Positions 1 to 8,872 are shown, numbered from the stretch's first letter. The stretch is DNA of 64,000 bases from Bradyrhizobium sp. CCBAU 051011 (GCF_009930815.1 NZ_CP022222.1:1468501-1532500); one strand, 5' to 3'. The notes: generated by a model from the sequence alone, not told the origin. Program-made: numbers and translations.

Positions 1-498
1 CTGTACTACGCACCGCGCTCGCTACGTGAGCGGTCGGCGGCGCGCGCGGCAAACCCCGATACACCGTTCTCTCCGGCGTCGTTCGATACCCAGCTCGAGA
101 GCGCCGTATCCGATGCGCTGCGCCACCCCCTCGATCCCGAGATCATGCGCGAACCCGGCCTTGAATCGAAGAAGGCATTGTGGAGCGTTGCGGCACGCTT
201 CGCTGGCGCCATCGGCGTCGCAGCGCTCGTGGCGCTGTTCTTCGTCGGCGCCGTGCCGGGATCGCGGCAAAGCGACGGTGAGCCGTCGACGTCCACCGGC
301 ATCGTACAGTCGATCAAGGCTGCCCTGTTCCAGTCAGGCGAGACCTCGCCAAAACCTGCGATCAGCGAATTCCAGGCCCTTCTAGCCTCCACGCCGCCGA
401 GCGCTCCGGCATCGTCGGATCAGCCGCAATTGCTCAAGCAGTTCATGCAGTGGCGTGAACAGCCGGACCAGGCCACGCCACAACGCACCACCCCATGA
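1..498 (+). CDS. Single-pass membrane protein, 5' end outside window
   Basis: The frame is open from base 1 to the TGA at 496-498, so the start lies to the left of the window. An internal ATG at 145 is in frame, but the sequence before it continues without a stop and looks coding. One hydrophobic stretch lies at about residues 67-87 of the visible part, followed by a Ser/Pro/Thr-rich tail. This suggests a single-pass inner-membrane protein with a flexible domain on the other side. I recognise no catalytic motif. The next gene, a periplasmic binding protein, starts 59 bp downstream on the same strand. Function is unknown. Confidence 0.7.
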   Translation: MYYAPRSLRERSAARAANPDTPFSPASFDTQLESAVSDALRHPLDPEIMREPGLESKKALWSVAARFAGAIGVAALVALFFVGAVPGSRQSDGEPSTSTGIVQSIKAALFQSGETSPKPAISEFQALLASTPPSAPASSDQPQLLKQFMQWREQPDQATPQRTTP

Positions 499-557
499 TC
501 CAGACGGCGGGCCGATAATGCCCGGCTTTCTGTGATCTTGTTCTCAAGGAGTTTGCC

Positions 558-2126
558 ATGACCTCGCATCGGATCACTTTATTGGTCGGTGCCGTGCTCC
601 TCGGCATCGCAGGCAGCGCCCAGGCAGCCGGCGAAATCGCGATCGTGCGCGATCTTGCAGGCCGCGTCGGCCCCGTGATCGGCTCGGCCCAGGCCTGCCG
701 CGACATTGCGCGTCCCCGCATCCAGACCATCGTCGACAAGTTTTCGCAGGTGATCCGGGAGGCCTCGTCGAACGAGGCCGAGCGTTCCGATCTCACCCAG
801 GTGTTCGATCGCAGCGTCGCCGACGGCCGCACCGCCGTTACCTCGGGCAAGATCGATTGCGTCCGGGCCGACCGTCAGCTCGCCGATCTCGAGCGCTCGA
901 TCTCGGGACCGAGCCTCTCCAGCGTCATCGGCCCCTCGCCTGCCGCGGCGGCAACGGCTGCGAATGCGGCGACCGCGCCGACCGCCAACGTGCCGGCCGG
1001 GCCGCTGCCGCGCGGCATCGGCGAAAAGGAAATTCGCTTCGGCATCGCAGCCCCCTTCTCCGGCTCGGCCCGCGAGCTGGGACGTCAGATGAAGCTCGGC
1101 ATCGAAACCGCCTTCAACCGGATCAACGATGCCGGCGGCGTCGACGGGCGGATGCTCAAACTGTTTGCCGCAGACGACGGCTACGAGCCCTCGCGCACTG
1201 CCGAGGCCATGAAGCAGCTTTATGAAAAGGACCAGGTGTTTGGCATCGTCGGCAATGTCGGCACGCCGACCGCCGCGGTCGCGATTCCCTACGCGCTCGA
1301 ACGCCGGATGCTGTTCTTCGGGGCGTTCACCGGCGCCAACATCCTGCGCAACGATCCGCCGGATCGCTACGTCTTCAACTATCGCGCCAGCTACGTTCAG
1401 GAAACCGACGCTGTCGTTCGCTACCTCGTCAAGATCCGCCGGCTGCAGCCGCGGCAGATCGCAGTGTTTGCGCAGCAGGATTCCTACGGCGATGCCGGAT
1501 TTCAGGGGGTCGCCAAGGCGTTCCGCGCGATGGGGGCAAACGACGGCGCCATCCTGCGGCTCAACTATGCGCGGAACACCGTCGACGTGGACGAGGCGAT
1601 CAACCAGTTGAAGGTTGCGAAGCCGCCGATCAAGGCCGTCGTCATGGTCGCCACCTATCGGGCCGCGGCGCGGTTCATCGAGAAGACGCGCGATGTCTAT
1701 CCCGGCTTGATCTACTCCAACGTCTCGTTCGTCGGTTCCACCGCGCTGGCCGAAGAACTGAAGCTGTTGGGACCGCGCTACACCAACGGCGTGATCGTGA
1801 CGCAGGTGGTGCCGGCGGTGTCGGGCTATTCGTCAGCCGTGCTCGAATACAAGAACGCGCTCGCCAAATATTTCCCCGGCGAAGCGCCCGACTACGTTTC
1901 GTTCGAGGGCTATGTCGCCGCCAACGTCCTGATCGCGGGCATTAAGCGAACCGGCCCGCAGCTCGATACGGAGAAGCTGATCGACACGTTGGAGACCATG
2001 CGCAATCTCGACCTCGGTCTCGGGACCCAGCTGAGCTTCGGCCGCTCCGAGCACCAGGCCTCGAACAAGGTGTGGGGTACGGCCCTCGACGAAAGCGGAC
2101 GTTACCAGCCGCTCGACCTCGAATGA
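558..2126 (+). CDS. ABC transporter substrate-binding protein, branched-chain amino acid type
   Basis: This 522-aa protein begins with a signal peptide that ends at about AQAAG, residues 23-26. Residues about 25-150 form an extra region with an Ala/Thr-rich linker. From about residue 159 the protein follows the Peripla_BP_6 (LivK/HAAT) fold: RFGIAAPFSG, then GIETAFNRINDAGGVDGR. Such proteins bind amino acids, amides or aromatic acids in the periplasm and deliver them to a LivHMGF-type transporter. No permease or ATPase gene is adjacent, so it works with a distant transporter or acts as an orphan sensor. ATG 558 is preceded by an AAGGAG-like site. A diverged copy of its last 35 codons follows the stop. 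The ligand cannot be predicted. Confidence 0.88.
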   Translation: MTSHRITLLVGAVLLGIAGSAQAAGEIAIVRDLAGRVGPVIGSAQACRDIARPRIQTIVDKFSQVIREASSNEAERSDLTQVFDRSVADGRTAVTSGKIDCVRADRQLADLERSISGPSLSSVIGPSPAAAATAANAATAPTANVPAGPLPRGIGEKEIRFGIAAPFSGSARELGRQMKLGIETAFNRINDAGGVDGRMLKLFAADDGYEPSRTAEAMKQLYEKDQVFGIVGNVGTPTAAVAIPYALERRMLFFGAFTGANILRNDPPDRYVFNYRASYVQETDAVVRYLVKIRRLQPRQIAVFAQQDSYGDAGFQGVAKAFRAMGANDGAILRLNYARNTVDVDEAINQLKVAKPPIKAVVMVATYRAAARFIEKTRDVYPGLIYSNVSFVGSTALAEELKLLGPRYTNGVIVTQVVPAVSGYSSAVLEYKNALAKYFPGEAPDYVSFEGYVAANVLIAGIKRTGPQLDTEKLIDTLETMRNLDLGLGTQLSFGRSEHQASNKVWGTALDESGRYQPLDLE

Positions 2127-2139
2127 TCAAGACACGAGC

Positions 2140-2247
2140 CTCGGTGTACAACTCGGCTTCGGCCGCTCCGATCACACGGCCTCGCACAAGATCTGGGGCA
2201 CGGCGCTCGACGAGAGCGGTCGTTTTCAGCCGGTCGATCTTGAATAG
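2140..2247 (+). pseudogene. Leftover 3' end of a tandem paralog of the upstream binding protein
   Basis: Frame 1 from 2140 to the TAG at 2245-2247 encodes LGVQLGFGRSDHTASHKIWG, then a segment ending FQPVDLE. This matches the last 35 residues of the preceding protein (LGTQLSFGRSEHQASNKVWG, ending YQPLDLE) with conservative changes. The match stops abruptly on its left side. It is best explained as the surviving tail of a tandem duplicate removed by deletion or recombination. It has no start codon of its own and is not expected to be made. Confidence 0.85.
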
Positions 2248-2287
2248 CCAAGTTCGCCCGCGATCGAAAAGGTAGCGGTACGCAGGG

Positions 2288-3061
2288 TCAGCGCCTTTCG
2301 ATGACGAGGCTCTGGATGGCGCGGCCGAAATAGCCGCGCGCGTCGGCGAGCCGCGCCATTGCGAGCCCCGCGCCATCGGGGCCGATCCAGGATTCGGCAT
2401 CGAGCAGTATCCAGTCCCCCTCCGGCTCCCGCGAAAAATTCACCGTCAGGTCGGCATTGAGAAAGGTCCACGCGCGAAAATCCAACACGGCCGAGGTGCC
2501 GTTGCAAAAATCCGCCGCCGCCATCGCCCGCATCGCCTGCGATACCGGCGAGCCCTCCACGATCGGCCGATCGACGCGGTACCAGATCGCGCCTGGGCCC
2601 GGCGCGCCGAACCGGCCGCGGGCAGCGCGCAGCGACATGCCGGTCACGAAGGGCGAAGAAGAAAAATCCGCAGGCTCGACGCGCGATTGATCCGGCCCTG
2701 GCAGTTCGATCGGCTCGATCGCGGCCTCTGGCGGGAAAGCATGAGTCTGCACCTTGATCTTCAGCACGGTCGCGCCAACCACGATCACGCCATTAGCCAA
2801 CAGCCTGACGGCGCAGAGCTGAATCTTGCGCCCCTCGCGCAGCACTTCGGTCTCGATGGTCAGCGCCGCCACAGGCACGGGGCGCATCAGGTCGACGGTC
2901 ACGCGCGCGATACGCATGGCGACCGGCGTCGGAATCCGCTCGGCCGCCCACACCACCAGCGCCGCCGGCGGCGAGCCGTGCTGCATGCTCGGGTCCCATG
3001 GCCCTGCGGCAAAAGGGCTGGTGACGACGTCGTTGCCGTCAACGCGAAAGATGGCATCCAT
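2288..3061 (-). CDS. Acyl-CoA thioesterase family protein (double hotdog)
   Basis: The 257-aa product has the layout of the 4HBT_3/TesB-like thioesterases: an N-terminal hotdog half with GPWDPSMQHGSPPAAL and a C-terminal half with LNADLTVNFSREPEGDWILL. These cytoplasmic enzymes hydrolyse acyl-CoA thioesters. I chose ATG at 3061; the longer reading to 3085 would start with TTG. The gene lies about 120 bp downstream of an SDR gene and a nitronate monooxygenase gene, all on the minus strand, and may be co-transcribed with them. The acyl chain preference is not readable from sequence. Confidence 0.8.
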   Translation of the reverse strand: MDAIFRVDGNDVVTSPFAAGPWDPSMQHGSPPAALVVWAAERIPTPVAMRIARVTVDLMRPVPVAALTIETEVLREGRKIQLCAVRLLANGVIVVGATVLKIKVQTHAFPPEAAIEPIELPGPDQSRVEPADFSSSPFVTGMSLRAARGRFGAPGPGAIWYRVDRPIVEGSPVSQAMRAMAAADFCNGTSAVLDFRAWTFLNADLTVNFSREPEGDWILLDAESWIGPDGAGLAMARLADARGYFGRAIQSLVIERR

Positions 3062-3181
3062 TGCGTGAGAGGTCCTGTCGATCAAGGGAACAGCTTCTGC
3101 CTGCTTCGTCGGAACGAGTCGAGGCTGCAGCGGGCAGGACGGTGTGCATCATCTGTGGGAGGTGAAGAGCAAGACAGCGAG

Positions 3182-3919
3182 TCAAATGAACGCCATGCCG
3201 CCATTGAGGACGATGGTCTGTCCGGTCATGTAGCTGTTGCCGAGCACCATCGCGACGGCTTGTGCCACTTCGTCGGCCTGCCCCATGCGCCCGAGCGGGA
3301 TGTTGCGCGCGAGGTCGGTCCGGCCGCCCATCATATCGGTCTCGATCAGCGACGGCGCCACCGCGTTGACGGTGATGCCTTCCTTGACCAGCCGCGCCGC
3401 ATAGCCGCGCGTAAGACCCTCCATGCCGGCCTTGGAGGCGTTGTAGTGCACACCTATGGCGCCGGCGCCGCGCGCCGCACCTGACGAGATGTTGACGATG
3501 CGGCCCCATTTGCGCGCCCGCATCGCCGGCAGCACGGCCTGCGTGCACAGGAAGGCGGATTTCAGATTCACCGTGATGGTGCGGTCGAAATCATCTTCGG
3601 TGAGGTCGTCGACGCCACGCACCATCGCGACGCCCGCATTGTTGACGAGAATGTCGATCGGGCGGAGCGCGGAAGTGATCTGCTCGACCATGCCGGCAAC
3701 GGCCGCCGCCTGCGAGACGTCAGCCGCAACGGCGATAGCGCGGCCGCCGCTTGCCTTGATGTCAGCAACGACCGCATCGGCATCAGCGGCGCGCTCGCGG
3801 TAATTGACCGCAACCGCGGCGCCGGCTTGCGCAAGCGTCCGTGCAATCGCCGCGCCGATGCCGCGGGATGCGCCCGTCACCAGCGCGACATGCGCGCTGA
3901 GATCCTGTTTGGCTGTCAT
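3182..3919 (-). CDS. SDR-family oxidoreductase (FabG-like)
   Basis: This is a classical short-chain dehydrogenase of 245 aa. The Rossmann motif TGASRGIG is near the N terminus, followed by NNAGVA, the catalytic Ser in NISSGAARG and the YNASK (Tyr-x-x-x-Lys) pair. Most such proteins reduce or oxidise a hydroxy/keto group with NAD(P)H; FabG-like 3-ketoacyl reduction is one possibility. ATG 3919 has GGAGA about 8 bases upstream and is preferred over the GTG at 3940. It follows the nitronate monooxygenase gene after about 47 bp on the same strand, so the two are probably in one transcript. Confidence 0.87.
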   Translation of the reverse strand: MTAKQDLSAHVALVTGASRGIGAAIARTLAQAGAAVAVNYRERAADADAVVADIKASGGRAIAVAADVSQAAAVAGMVEQITSALRPIDILVNNAGVAMVRGVDDLTEDDFDRTITVNLKSAFLCTQAVLPAMRARKWGRIVNISSGAARGAGAIGVHYNASKAGMEGLTRGYAARLVKEGITVNAVAPSLIETDMMGGRTDLARNIPLGRMGQADEVAQAVAMVLGNSYMTGQTIVLNGGMAFI

Positions 3920-3966
3920 CGCTTTCTCCGTCGTGTTCACGACAGGGCGCGCGCCCGCAAGACGCG

Positions 3967-4935
3967 TTACAGCGCGGGATCGACCGCCTCGTCATATTCC
4001 TTCTTGAAGCGCGCGATCAGTTCGGCCGCCGGCACCACCTTGCCGATGCCGCCGATACCCTGGCCCGAGCCCCAAATCTCCTTCCATGCCTTCGGCTTGG
4101 TGCGCTCGCCGGAGGCGTCGGTGCCGAAGCTCATCTTGGAGGGATCGGAGGTCGGCAGATCGTCGGGATTGAGACCGGCCTTGACGATCGACGGCTTGAG
4201 GTAGTTGCCGTGTACGCCGGTGAACAGGTTCGAATAGACGATATCTTCCGCCGACGAGGACGTAATCATCTCCTTGTAGGCCTCGACCGCGTTGGCTTCC
4301 TGGGTCGCGATGAAGGCGGAGCCGATATAGGCGAAGTCGGCGCCGAGAATACGCGCTGCGCGGATGGCGCGGCCATTGGCGATCGCGCCCGACAGCGCGA
4401 TCGGTCCGTCGAACCAGAAGCGCGTCTCCTCGACGAAGGCGAGCGGCGAGATCGTGCCGGCATGGCCGCCGGCGCCGGCGGCCACCAGGACCAGGCCGTC
4501 GGCGCCCTTCTCGACCGCCTTGTGCGCGAATTTCTGGTTGATCACGTCGTGGAAGACGATGCCGCCCCAATTGTGCGCGGCCTTGTTGAGCTCCTCGCGC
4601 GCGCCGAGCGAGGTGATCAGCATCGGCACCTTGTACTTCTCGCAGGCCGCAAGGTCGTGATCGAGCCGGTTGTTGGATTTGTGAACGATCTGGTTCACCG
4701 CGAACGGCGCCGAGGGCCGCTCCGGATGCGCCTTGTCGTACGCCGCGAGTTCTTCCGTGATCCGCGCCAGCCACTCGTCGAGCAGAGAGGCGGGGCGCGC
4801 ATTCAGCGCCGGAAACGATCCGACGACGCCGGCCTTGCACTGGGCGATCACGAGATCGGGCACGGAGATGATGAACAGCGGCGACCCGATCACGGGTATC
4901 GACAGGCGGCCCTTGAACAGCGCGGGCATGGACAT
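3967..4935 (-). CDS. Nitronate monooxygenase (2-nitropropane dioxygenase family)
   Basis: The 322-aa protein fits the FMN-dependent nitronate monooxygenase family. It has an N-terminal PVIGSPLFIIS strand, VLVAAGAGGHAGTISPLAF (flavin phosphate loop), GAIANGRAIRAARILGADFAYIGSAF, and a C-terminal GQGIGGIGKVVPAAELI segment. These cytosolic TIM-barrel enzymes oxidise alkyl nitronates such as propionate-3-nitronate to the carbonyl compound plus nitrite. Start ATG 4935 has AAGGA upstream; a second ATG is two codons in. It is first in a probable group with the SDR and thioesterase genes, which would suit detoxification or acyl metabolism, but that link is inference. Confidence 0.88.
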   Translation of the reverse strand: MSMPALFKGRLSIPVIGSPLFIISVPDLVIAQCKAGVVGSFPALNARPASLLDEWLARITEELAAYDKAHPERPSAPFAVNQIVHKSNNRLDHDLAACEKYKVPMLITSLGAREELNKAAHNWGGIVFHDVINQKFAHKAVEKGADGLVLVAAGAGGHAGTISPLAFVEETRFWFDGPIALSGAIANGRAIRAARILGADFAYIGSAFIATQEANAVEAYKEMITSSSAEDIVYSNLFTGVHGNYLKPSIVKAGLNPDDLPTSDPSKMSFGTDASGERTKPKAWKEIWGSGQGIGGIGKVVPAAELIARFKKEYDEAVDPAL

Positions 4936-5150
4936 ACGAAGCGATCCTTCAGGTTCATTCGAGCGGGTGAGGCATCGCCGTAGAGATGCCGGGCATCATA
5001 CCAACAAGGCAATCTTTCCAGTGTCAAGTATTGCGTTTTCGCGCTGCCGCATTGAGTTTTATGCAACCCGGTCTTCCCGCGCTAACGTCTTGTTTGCTCA
5101 CGATCTTCTTTCCCGCGTCATGAGCCAAGCGGGGCTTTCGGGATCGTAGG

Positions 5151-5732
5151 CTACTGGCACAGCGCCCGCGTCACGTAATTTTCGGTCTTGCAGTCGCCGG
5201 CCTGGCGTTTGTAGCCCGGCAGGTACACTTTCGGCGAGCATTTCTCGGCGGCATCGGTGTCGAGACTCTTGCCTTCCTTGTAGCCCTTGCTCTGGCACAG
5301 CCGGTCGGCGCCAGCCTTGCAGTCCGGCGCGCCGTTGGCTGCCACCAGACACGCCGCCCGCCCGCTCACCATGATCGAGGGCCTGGCCAAGTTCGAAAGG
5401 CTGTCGCCGGCACCTTTGTTGCCCGCGTCGTCCATGGTTTCGCCCGGGCTCCTCAGCGGCGGCAGCAGCGATTTGGATTTCTCGAACAGTTTTCCGATTT
5501 CGTTGATCAGGCCCGGGTTTTCGTCGCGCGGGGACGGCGGCGGCTCGATCTGCTGCGGCTCGGGCCGGGCCGGCACCGATTGCTGGGCGGGCGATTGCAG
5601 GCCGAGCGAGGGCTGTGGAGTGCCCTGCGGCCAGCCGGCTTCGGGAGCGATCGTCAGCATGGGTGCAACGAGGCCCGCGGTCGCCAGTTGCGTCCCGCAT
5701 AACCTGATCAAACGGCCGATTGAACCGGGCAT
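5151..5732 (-). CDS. Secreted proline-rich protein with C-terminal cysteines
   Basis: ATG 5732 gives 193 aa; the longer reading to 5768 begins with TTG. The N terminus is hydrophobic after two Arg residues and looks exported. A Pro/Gln/Ser-rich linker follows (about residues 35-75). The last 80 residues hold six cysteines, in ACLVA, DCKAG, LCQSKGYKEGKS, KCSPKVY, DCKTENY and ALCQ. The odd-even layout suggests disulphides in the periplasm or outside the cell. It sits 40 bp behind the DedA-like gene on the same strand and may be co-transcribed. No family with known function is recognised. Confidence 0.65.
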   Translation of the reverse strand: MPGSIGRLIRLCGTQLATAGLVAPMLTIAPEAGWPQGTPQPSLGLQSPAQQSVPARPEPQQIEPPPSPRDENPGLINEIGKLFEKSKSLLPPLRSPGETMDDAGNKGAGDSLSNLARPSIMVSGRAACLVAANGAPDCKAGADRLCQSKGYKEGKSLDTDAAEKCSPKVYLPGYKRQAGDCKTENYVTRALCQ

Positions 5733-5772
5733 AGGACCGAACGTAACCTGAAGCCGGGATGCCGGCAAAGCA

Positions 5773-6354
5773 CTAGACCAGCTTGAAGGCGATGTAGAAG
5801 CCGAGCACCAGGACGACGGCGCCGATGGCCACCCACGTGCCGAGGCGCTTTTCCAGCTCCGCCCGAATCAGGTCGCCATAGCGGTTGAGCAGGACTGCGA
5901 CCACGAAGAACCGCCCGCCGCGCGCCACGATCGAGCACAGGATGAACAGCCAGATGTTGTAGCCGGCAAATCCCGAGGTGATGGTCACGAGCTTGTAGGG
6001 GATCGGCGTCAGCCCCTTCAGCAGGATGATCACCGCGCCCCATTCGGCATAGGACGCGCGGAAGGTTTCGACCTTGTCGCTGAGACCGTAGACGGTGATC
6101 AGCCAGTGCCCGACCGAATCGTAGAGCAGCGCGCCGATCGCGTATCCAACCACGCCGCCGGCGACGGACGCGATCGTGCAAACGGTCGCGAACCACCAAG
6201 CCTTCTTCGGCCTGGCCAGCGACATCGGCAGCAGCATGATGTCGGGCGGGATCGGGAAGAACGAGCTTTCCGCAAAGGATACGGCCGCCATGATCCAGAG
6301 CGCATAGGGCTTGTCGGCGGCGTCGATGCACCAGTCGTAGGTCCGTTTCAGCAT
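5773..6354 (-). CDS. DedA/YqaA-type VTT-domain membrane protein
   Basis: The 193-aa integral membrane protein has four or five hydrophobic segments and the VTT/SNARE-associated (DedA superfamily) pattern: SFAESSFFPIPPDIMLLPMS near the N terminus, then LKGLTPIPYKLVTITSGFAG and ARGGRFF. The short YqaA-like form fits its length. Relatives are proposed lipid carriers or scramblases of the inner membrane. I chose ATG 6354; an alternative ATG at 6369 adds five residues. A secreted-protein gene lies 40 bp downstream. Confidence 0.85.
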   Translation of the reverse strand: MLKRTYDWCIDAADKPYALWIMAAVSFAESSFFPIPPDIMLLPMSLARPKKAWWFATVCTIASVAGGVVGYAIGALLYDSVGHWLITVYGLSDKVETFRASYAEWGAVIILLKGLTPIPYKLVTITSGFAGYNIWLFILCSIVARGGRFFVVAVLLNRYGDLIRAELEKRLGTWVAIGAVVLVLGFYIAFKLV

Positions 6355-6417
6355 GCGCGCATGAACCATCCTGCGGCGGATTTGTCCATGCCGGAATAAT
6401 AGGGATTTCGAGCGGAA

Positions 6418-6894
6418 TTAATGCCGTTTACGGAGCCCGCGGCCTTCCAACGCGACAATTCGCCGCCGGACCGCGGGGGACGCCGTCGCTTTGGGCAGTG
6501 TCTCGTTGGGCAGTGTCTTGGGCAACGGCTTAGGCGACGCCTTGCCGACCACTGCGTTGCCCGCAACGGCCTTGGGCATTTTTGCCTTCGGCAGCTTCTC
6601 GGCGATGCCAAGCAGATCCTCGCGCCGCTCCATTTCGCTCCAGACGTCCTCGGGCTTCACACCGGCCGATGCCCAGAGAACGGTGAGGTTGTAGAGCAGA
6701 TCTGCGCTCTCCCGGATCACCGCGTCGGTCTTGCCGTTGACGGCGTCGATCACGACTTCAATGGCTTCCTCGGCGAGCTTCTTGGCCATCTTGGAGGGGC
6801 CGCGCTGAAACAGCCGGGCCGTGCGCGACGTTGCCGGATCGAGGTCCCGGGCCGCGATGACAGCCTGATAAAGCCGCTCCAGCGAATCACTCAT
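6418..6894 (-). CDS. hisE: Phosphoribosyl-ATP pyrophosphatase (HisE) with unusual tail
   Basis: The first about 105 residues match HisE: LERLYQAVIAARDLDP, TARLFQRGPSKMAKKLAEEA, the acidic EEAIEVVIDAV helix and ESADLLYNLTVLWAS, which place the metal-binding acidic residues. HisE hydrolyses phosphoribosyl-ATP to phosphoribosyl-AMP in histidine synthesis, in the cytoplasm. Usual length is about 90-110 aa, and here a 50-residue Lys/Pro/Ala-rich tail with repeated PK-x-LPK-like units is added. The gene stands apart from other his genes in this window. Start ATG 6892-6894 is the only plausible one. Confidence 0.88.
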   Translation of the reverse strand: MSDSLERLYQAVIAARDLDPATSRTARLFQRGPSKMAKKLAEEAIEVVIDAVNGKTDAVIRESADLLYNLTVLWASAGVKPEDVWSEMERREDLLGIAEKLPKAKMPKAVAGNAVVGKASPKPLPKTLPNETLPKATASPAVRRRIVALEGRGLRKRH

Positions 6895-6951
6895 TCTTCG
6901 AACCTAATGCAATACCGTGGCCGGCGTGTTAACGGCCGGGCCTACAACCAC

Positions 6952-6990
6952 AAAAAAATCCACCGGCTGTCCGGCCGGTGGATTCATCTT
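6952..6990 (-). terminator. Rho-independent terminator for the Gly/Tyr-rich protein gene
   Basis: AATCCACCGG at 6957-6966 pairs with CCGGTGGATT at 6975-6984 around an 8-base loop. Read on the minus strand the hairpin is followed by a run of seven T (bases 6958-6952 are A on the plus strand). It lies just after the stop codon of the minus-strand gene at 7014-7406. Confidence 0.85.
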
Positions 6991-7013
6991 TAACGGTCGG
7001 TGGAAGTCGCGGT

Positions 7014-7406
7014 TTACCAACCGCCATAATAGGGGCCGCCGCCGTAGTAGCGGGGCCCGTAATAATGCGGGTTACCGTAATAGACCGGGCCACCGCCATA
7101 GTAGCCGTAGTTGTCATAGTAGTAGTTGCGGCGGTTCTGGGTGGCCGCGATCGCAAGCCCGGTGCCGACGATGCCGGCGAACGCCGCCGCTGCCGCAGCT
7201 CCGCCGCCGCCACCGCGATAATACCTGCGGCGTGCACTGATGTCGGTCGCGTCGCTGGTCCCGGTCGAGGCCGTGACGCCCTTGCTCGATGGCGCCGAGC
7301 CGGCGAACGTCGTGGTCGGCGCGACTGCCGTCAACGCCACCGCTACAACCGTCGCTACCGCGCCGGCGCGGCCGATCGATGAAAACACACCTTTTCGCGC
7401 AAACAT
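7014..7406 (-). CDS. Exported Gly/Tyr-rich small protein
   Basis: The 130-aa protein starts with a signal-peptide-like segment ending TTFAGSAP (about residues 33-40). An Ala/Gly-rich hydrophobic segment follows at about residues 68-90. The last 40 residues are almost all Gly, Tyr, Pro and Asn, with repeats of the YYGGGP and HYYGPRYY type. This composition resembles surface or envelope proteins of rhizobia. No catalytic residues are seen and function is unknown. A strong terminator follows directly, and the gene appears to be transcribed alone. Confidence 0.75.
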   Translation of the reverse strand: MFARKGVFSSIGRAGAVATVVAVALTAVAPTTTFAGSAPSSKGVTASTGTSDATDISARRRYYRGGGGGAAAAAAFAGIVGTGLAIAATQNRRNYYYDNYGYYGGGPVYYGNPHYYGPRYYGGGPYYGGW

Positions 7407-7580
7407 CTCAACATCCTCCGTGGGAGCTGTGGCCTGACAGGCCCTCGATAGCTAACCCACTGGTGCATATTAGGTTCCCCAACCCGAACGGCAGCTGAAC
7501 GATCTCGGGCAAAATCATGGCAGTCATCGACCGTTCAGGTTAGATGCTGCACACTGGTTCGCCCAAGGGCGATTCATGCC

Positions 7581-8726
7581 GTGAGCGATGTCATCAAACA
7601 GACATCGCCGGCGCGGCAACTTGTCCCACCTCGTGCTGATGTAATCTCGATGCGTGCGATCAGGACCAACGCCATCCGCTCTCGTCTGAGCGTTCTCCTG
7701 GCTTACCTTGCCGGCCTGTGCGCCGTCGTGGGGTTTGCGGCGAACAGCGCCCGCGCCGCGGACGAACCCCGGCCCCCGCTCCAGATCCAGTTCTCGCTCG
7801 ACCGGCCGATCGATGCCGCGGCGGCGCCGTTCGTGATGGCGGCCAATGGCGGCCTGTTCAGCGCCGAGGCACTTGCGGTCACGACCAATATTGCCAGCGG
7901 ATCATCGGACGCGATCGCGCGCGTCGCGGCAGGCACCAGCGATTTCGCGATGGTCGACATCAACGCATTGATGCGGTTTCGCGACAAGGACAAGCAGGGC
8001 GGCCCCCGGATCAAGGCGGTGTTCGCGCTGTTCAACAAGGCGCCCTATGCCATCATCGCCCGCAAGAGCCGCGGCGTCCGCATGCTGTCGGACATCGACG
8101 GCAAGACCCTCGGCGTCGCCGAAGGCGACCTGTCCGTCCGGTTGTGGCCGGCGGTGGCACAACAGAACGGCATCAAGCTCAAGCACGTGAAGCAGAGCAG
8201 CATCAGCGCCGCGGTGCGCGAGCCGATGCTGTCGGCGGGCCAGATCGATGCCGTGACCGGGTTCTCCTACCTGTCGGCGATCAATCTGAAAGACCGCGGC
8301 GTGCCGGCCGACGATCTGGCGGTGCTGAAATTCGCCGACTATGGCTGCGAGGCCTATGGCTTCGCCATTATCGTCAATCCGGCCCTGGCGGCCGCCAAGC
8401 CCGAGGCGGTGAAAGGCTTCGTGCGAGCTGTGATCGGCGGCCTGAATCTCACGGTCAAGGACCCCGCAGCCGCCGCGACGGAGGTCGCCAACCGCATGGA
8501 CGGCGGCGCGAAGGACCTTGAGCTCGAGCGCCTGCAAACCATTCTGCGCGACAACATCCTGACCAGCGAAGTGAAACGCAACGGCATCGGCGCGATCGAT
8601 CCGGCGCGCTTCGAACGCGCGATCGATCAGGTCGCGGAGGATTTCAAGTTTCAGAAGCGGCCGCAGGCGTCGGATATCTTCGACGACCAGTTCCTGCCGC
8701 CGCTCAACGGGCGGCTGATTAATTGA
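7581..8726 (+). CDS. ABC transporter substrate-binding protein, NMT1/SsuA-like
   Basis: The protein reads as an NMT1/THI5-type periplasmic binding protein: IQFSLDRPIDAAAAPFVMAA, GGLFSAEALAV, the ASGSSDAIARVAAGTSDFAM ligand-loop pattern, then LGVAEGD and PVSAVTGF-like segments. Relatives bind nitrate, taurine, sulfonates, riboflavin or thiamine precursors. The frame opens with GTG at 7581; an ATG at 7650 (residue 24) sits right before the signal peptide that ends ANSARAAD and may be the true start. No permease or ATPase is adjacent, so the ligand and partner are open. Confidence 0.8.
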   Translation: MSDVIKQTSPARQLVPPRADVISMRAIRTNAIRSRLSVLLAYLAGLCAVVGFAANSARAADEPRPPLQIQFSLDRPIDAAAAPFVMAANGGLFSAEALAVTTNIASGSSDAIARVAAGTSDFAMVDINALMRFRDKDKQGGPRIKAVFALFNKAPYAIIARKSRGVRMLSDIDGKTLGVAEGDLSVRLWPAVAQQNGIKLKHVKQSSISAAVREPMLSAGQIDAVTGFSYLSAINLKDRGVPADDLAVLKFADYGCEAYGFAIIVNPALAAAKPEAVKGFVRAVIGGLNLTVKDPAAAATEVANRMDGGAKDLELERLQTILRDNILTSEVKRNGIGAIDPARFERAIDQVAEDFKFQKRPQASDIFDDQFLPPLNGRLIN

Positions 8727-8740
8727 ATAAAACTGGTCCG

Positions 8741-8872
8741 TCATGGTGAGGAGGCGCAAAGCGTCTCCGGACGACGCCGCGCATCGCCGGGCGAACCATA
8801 AGGCCCCAACAGCACCCGCGGCCCATCCTTCGAGACACCGCTTCGCGGCTTCTCAGGATGAGGCTGGTGGGC
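8741..8872. repeat. Composite intergenic palindromic repeat
   Basis: The gap between two genes holds an imperfect stem (CATGGTGAGGAG to GAACCATAAGGCC) followed by a second palindrome at 8824-8863, CATCCTTCGAG to CTCAGGATGAGG with a GCTTCGCGG centre. From memory this is a frequent intergenic element in Bradyrhizobium and Rhodopseudomonas. No gene is seen in 8727-8977. Confidence 0.6.
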
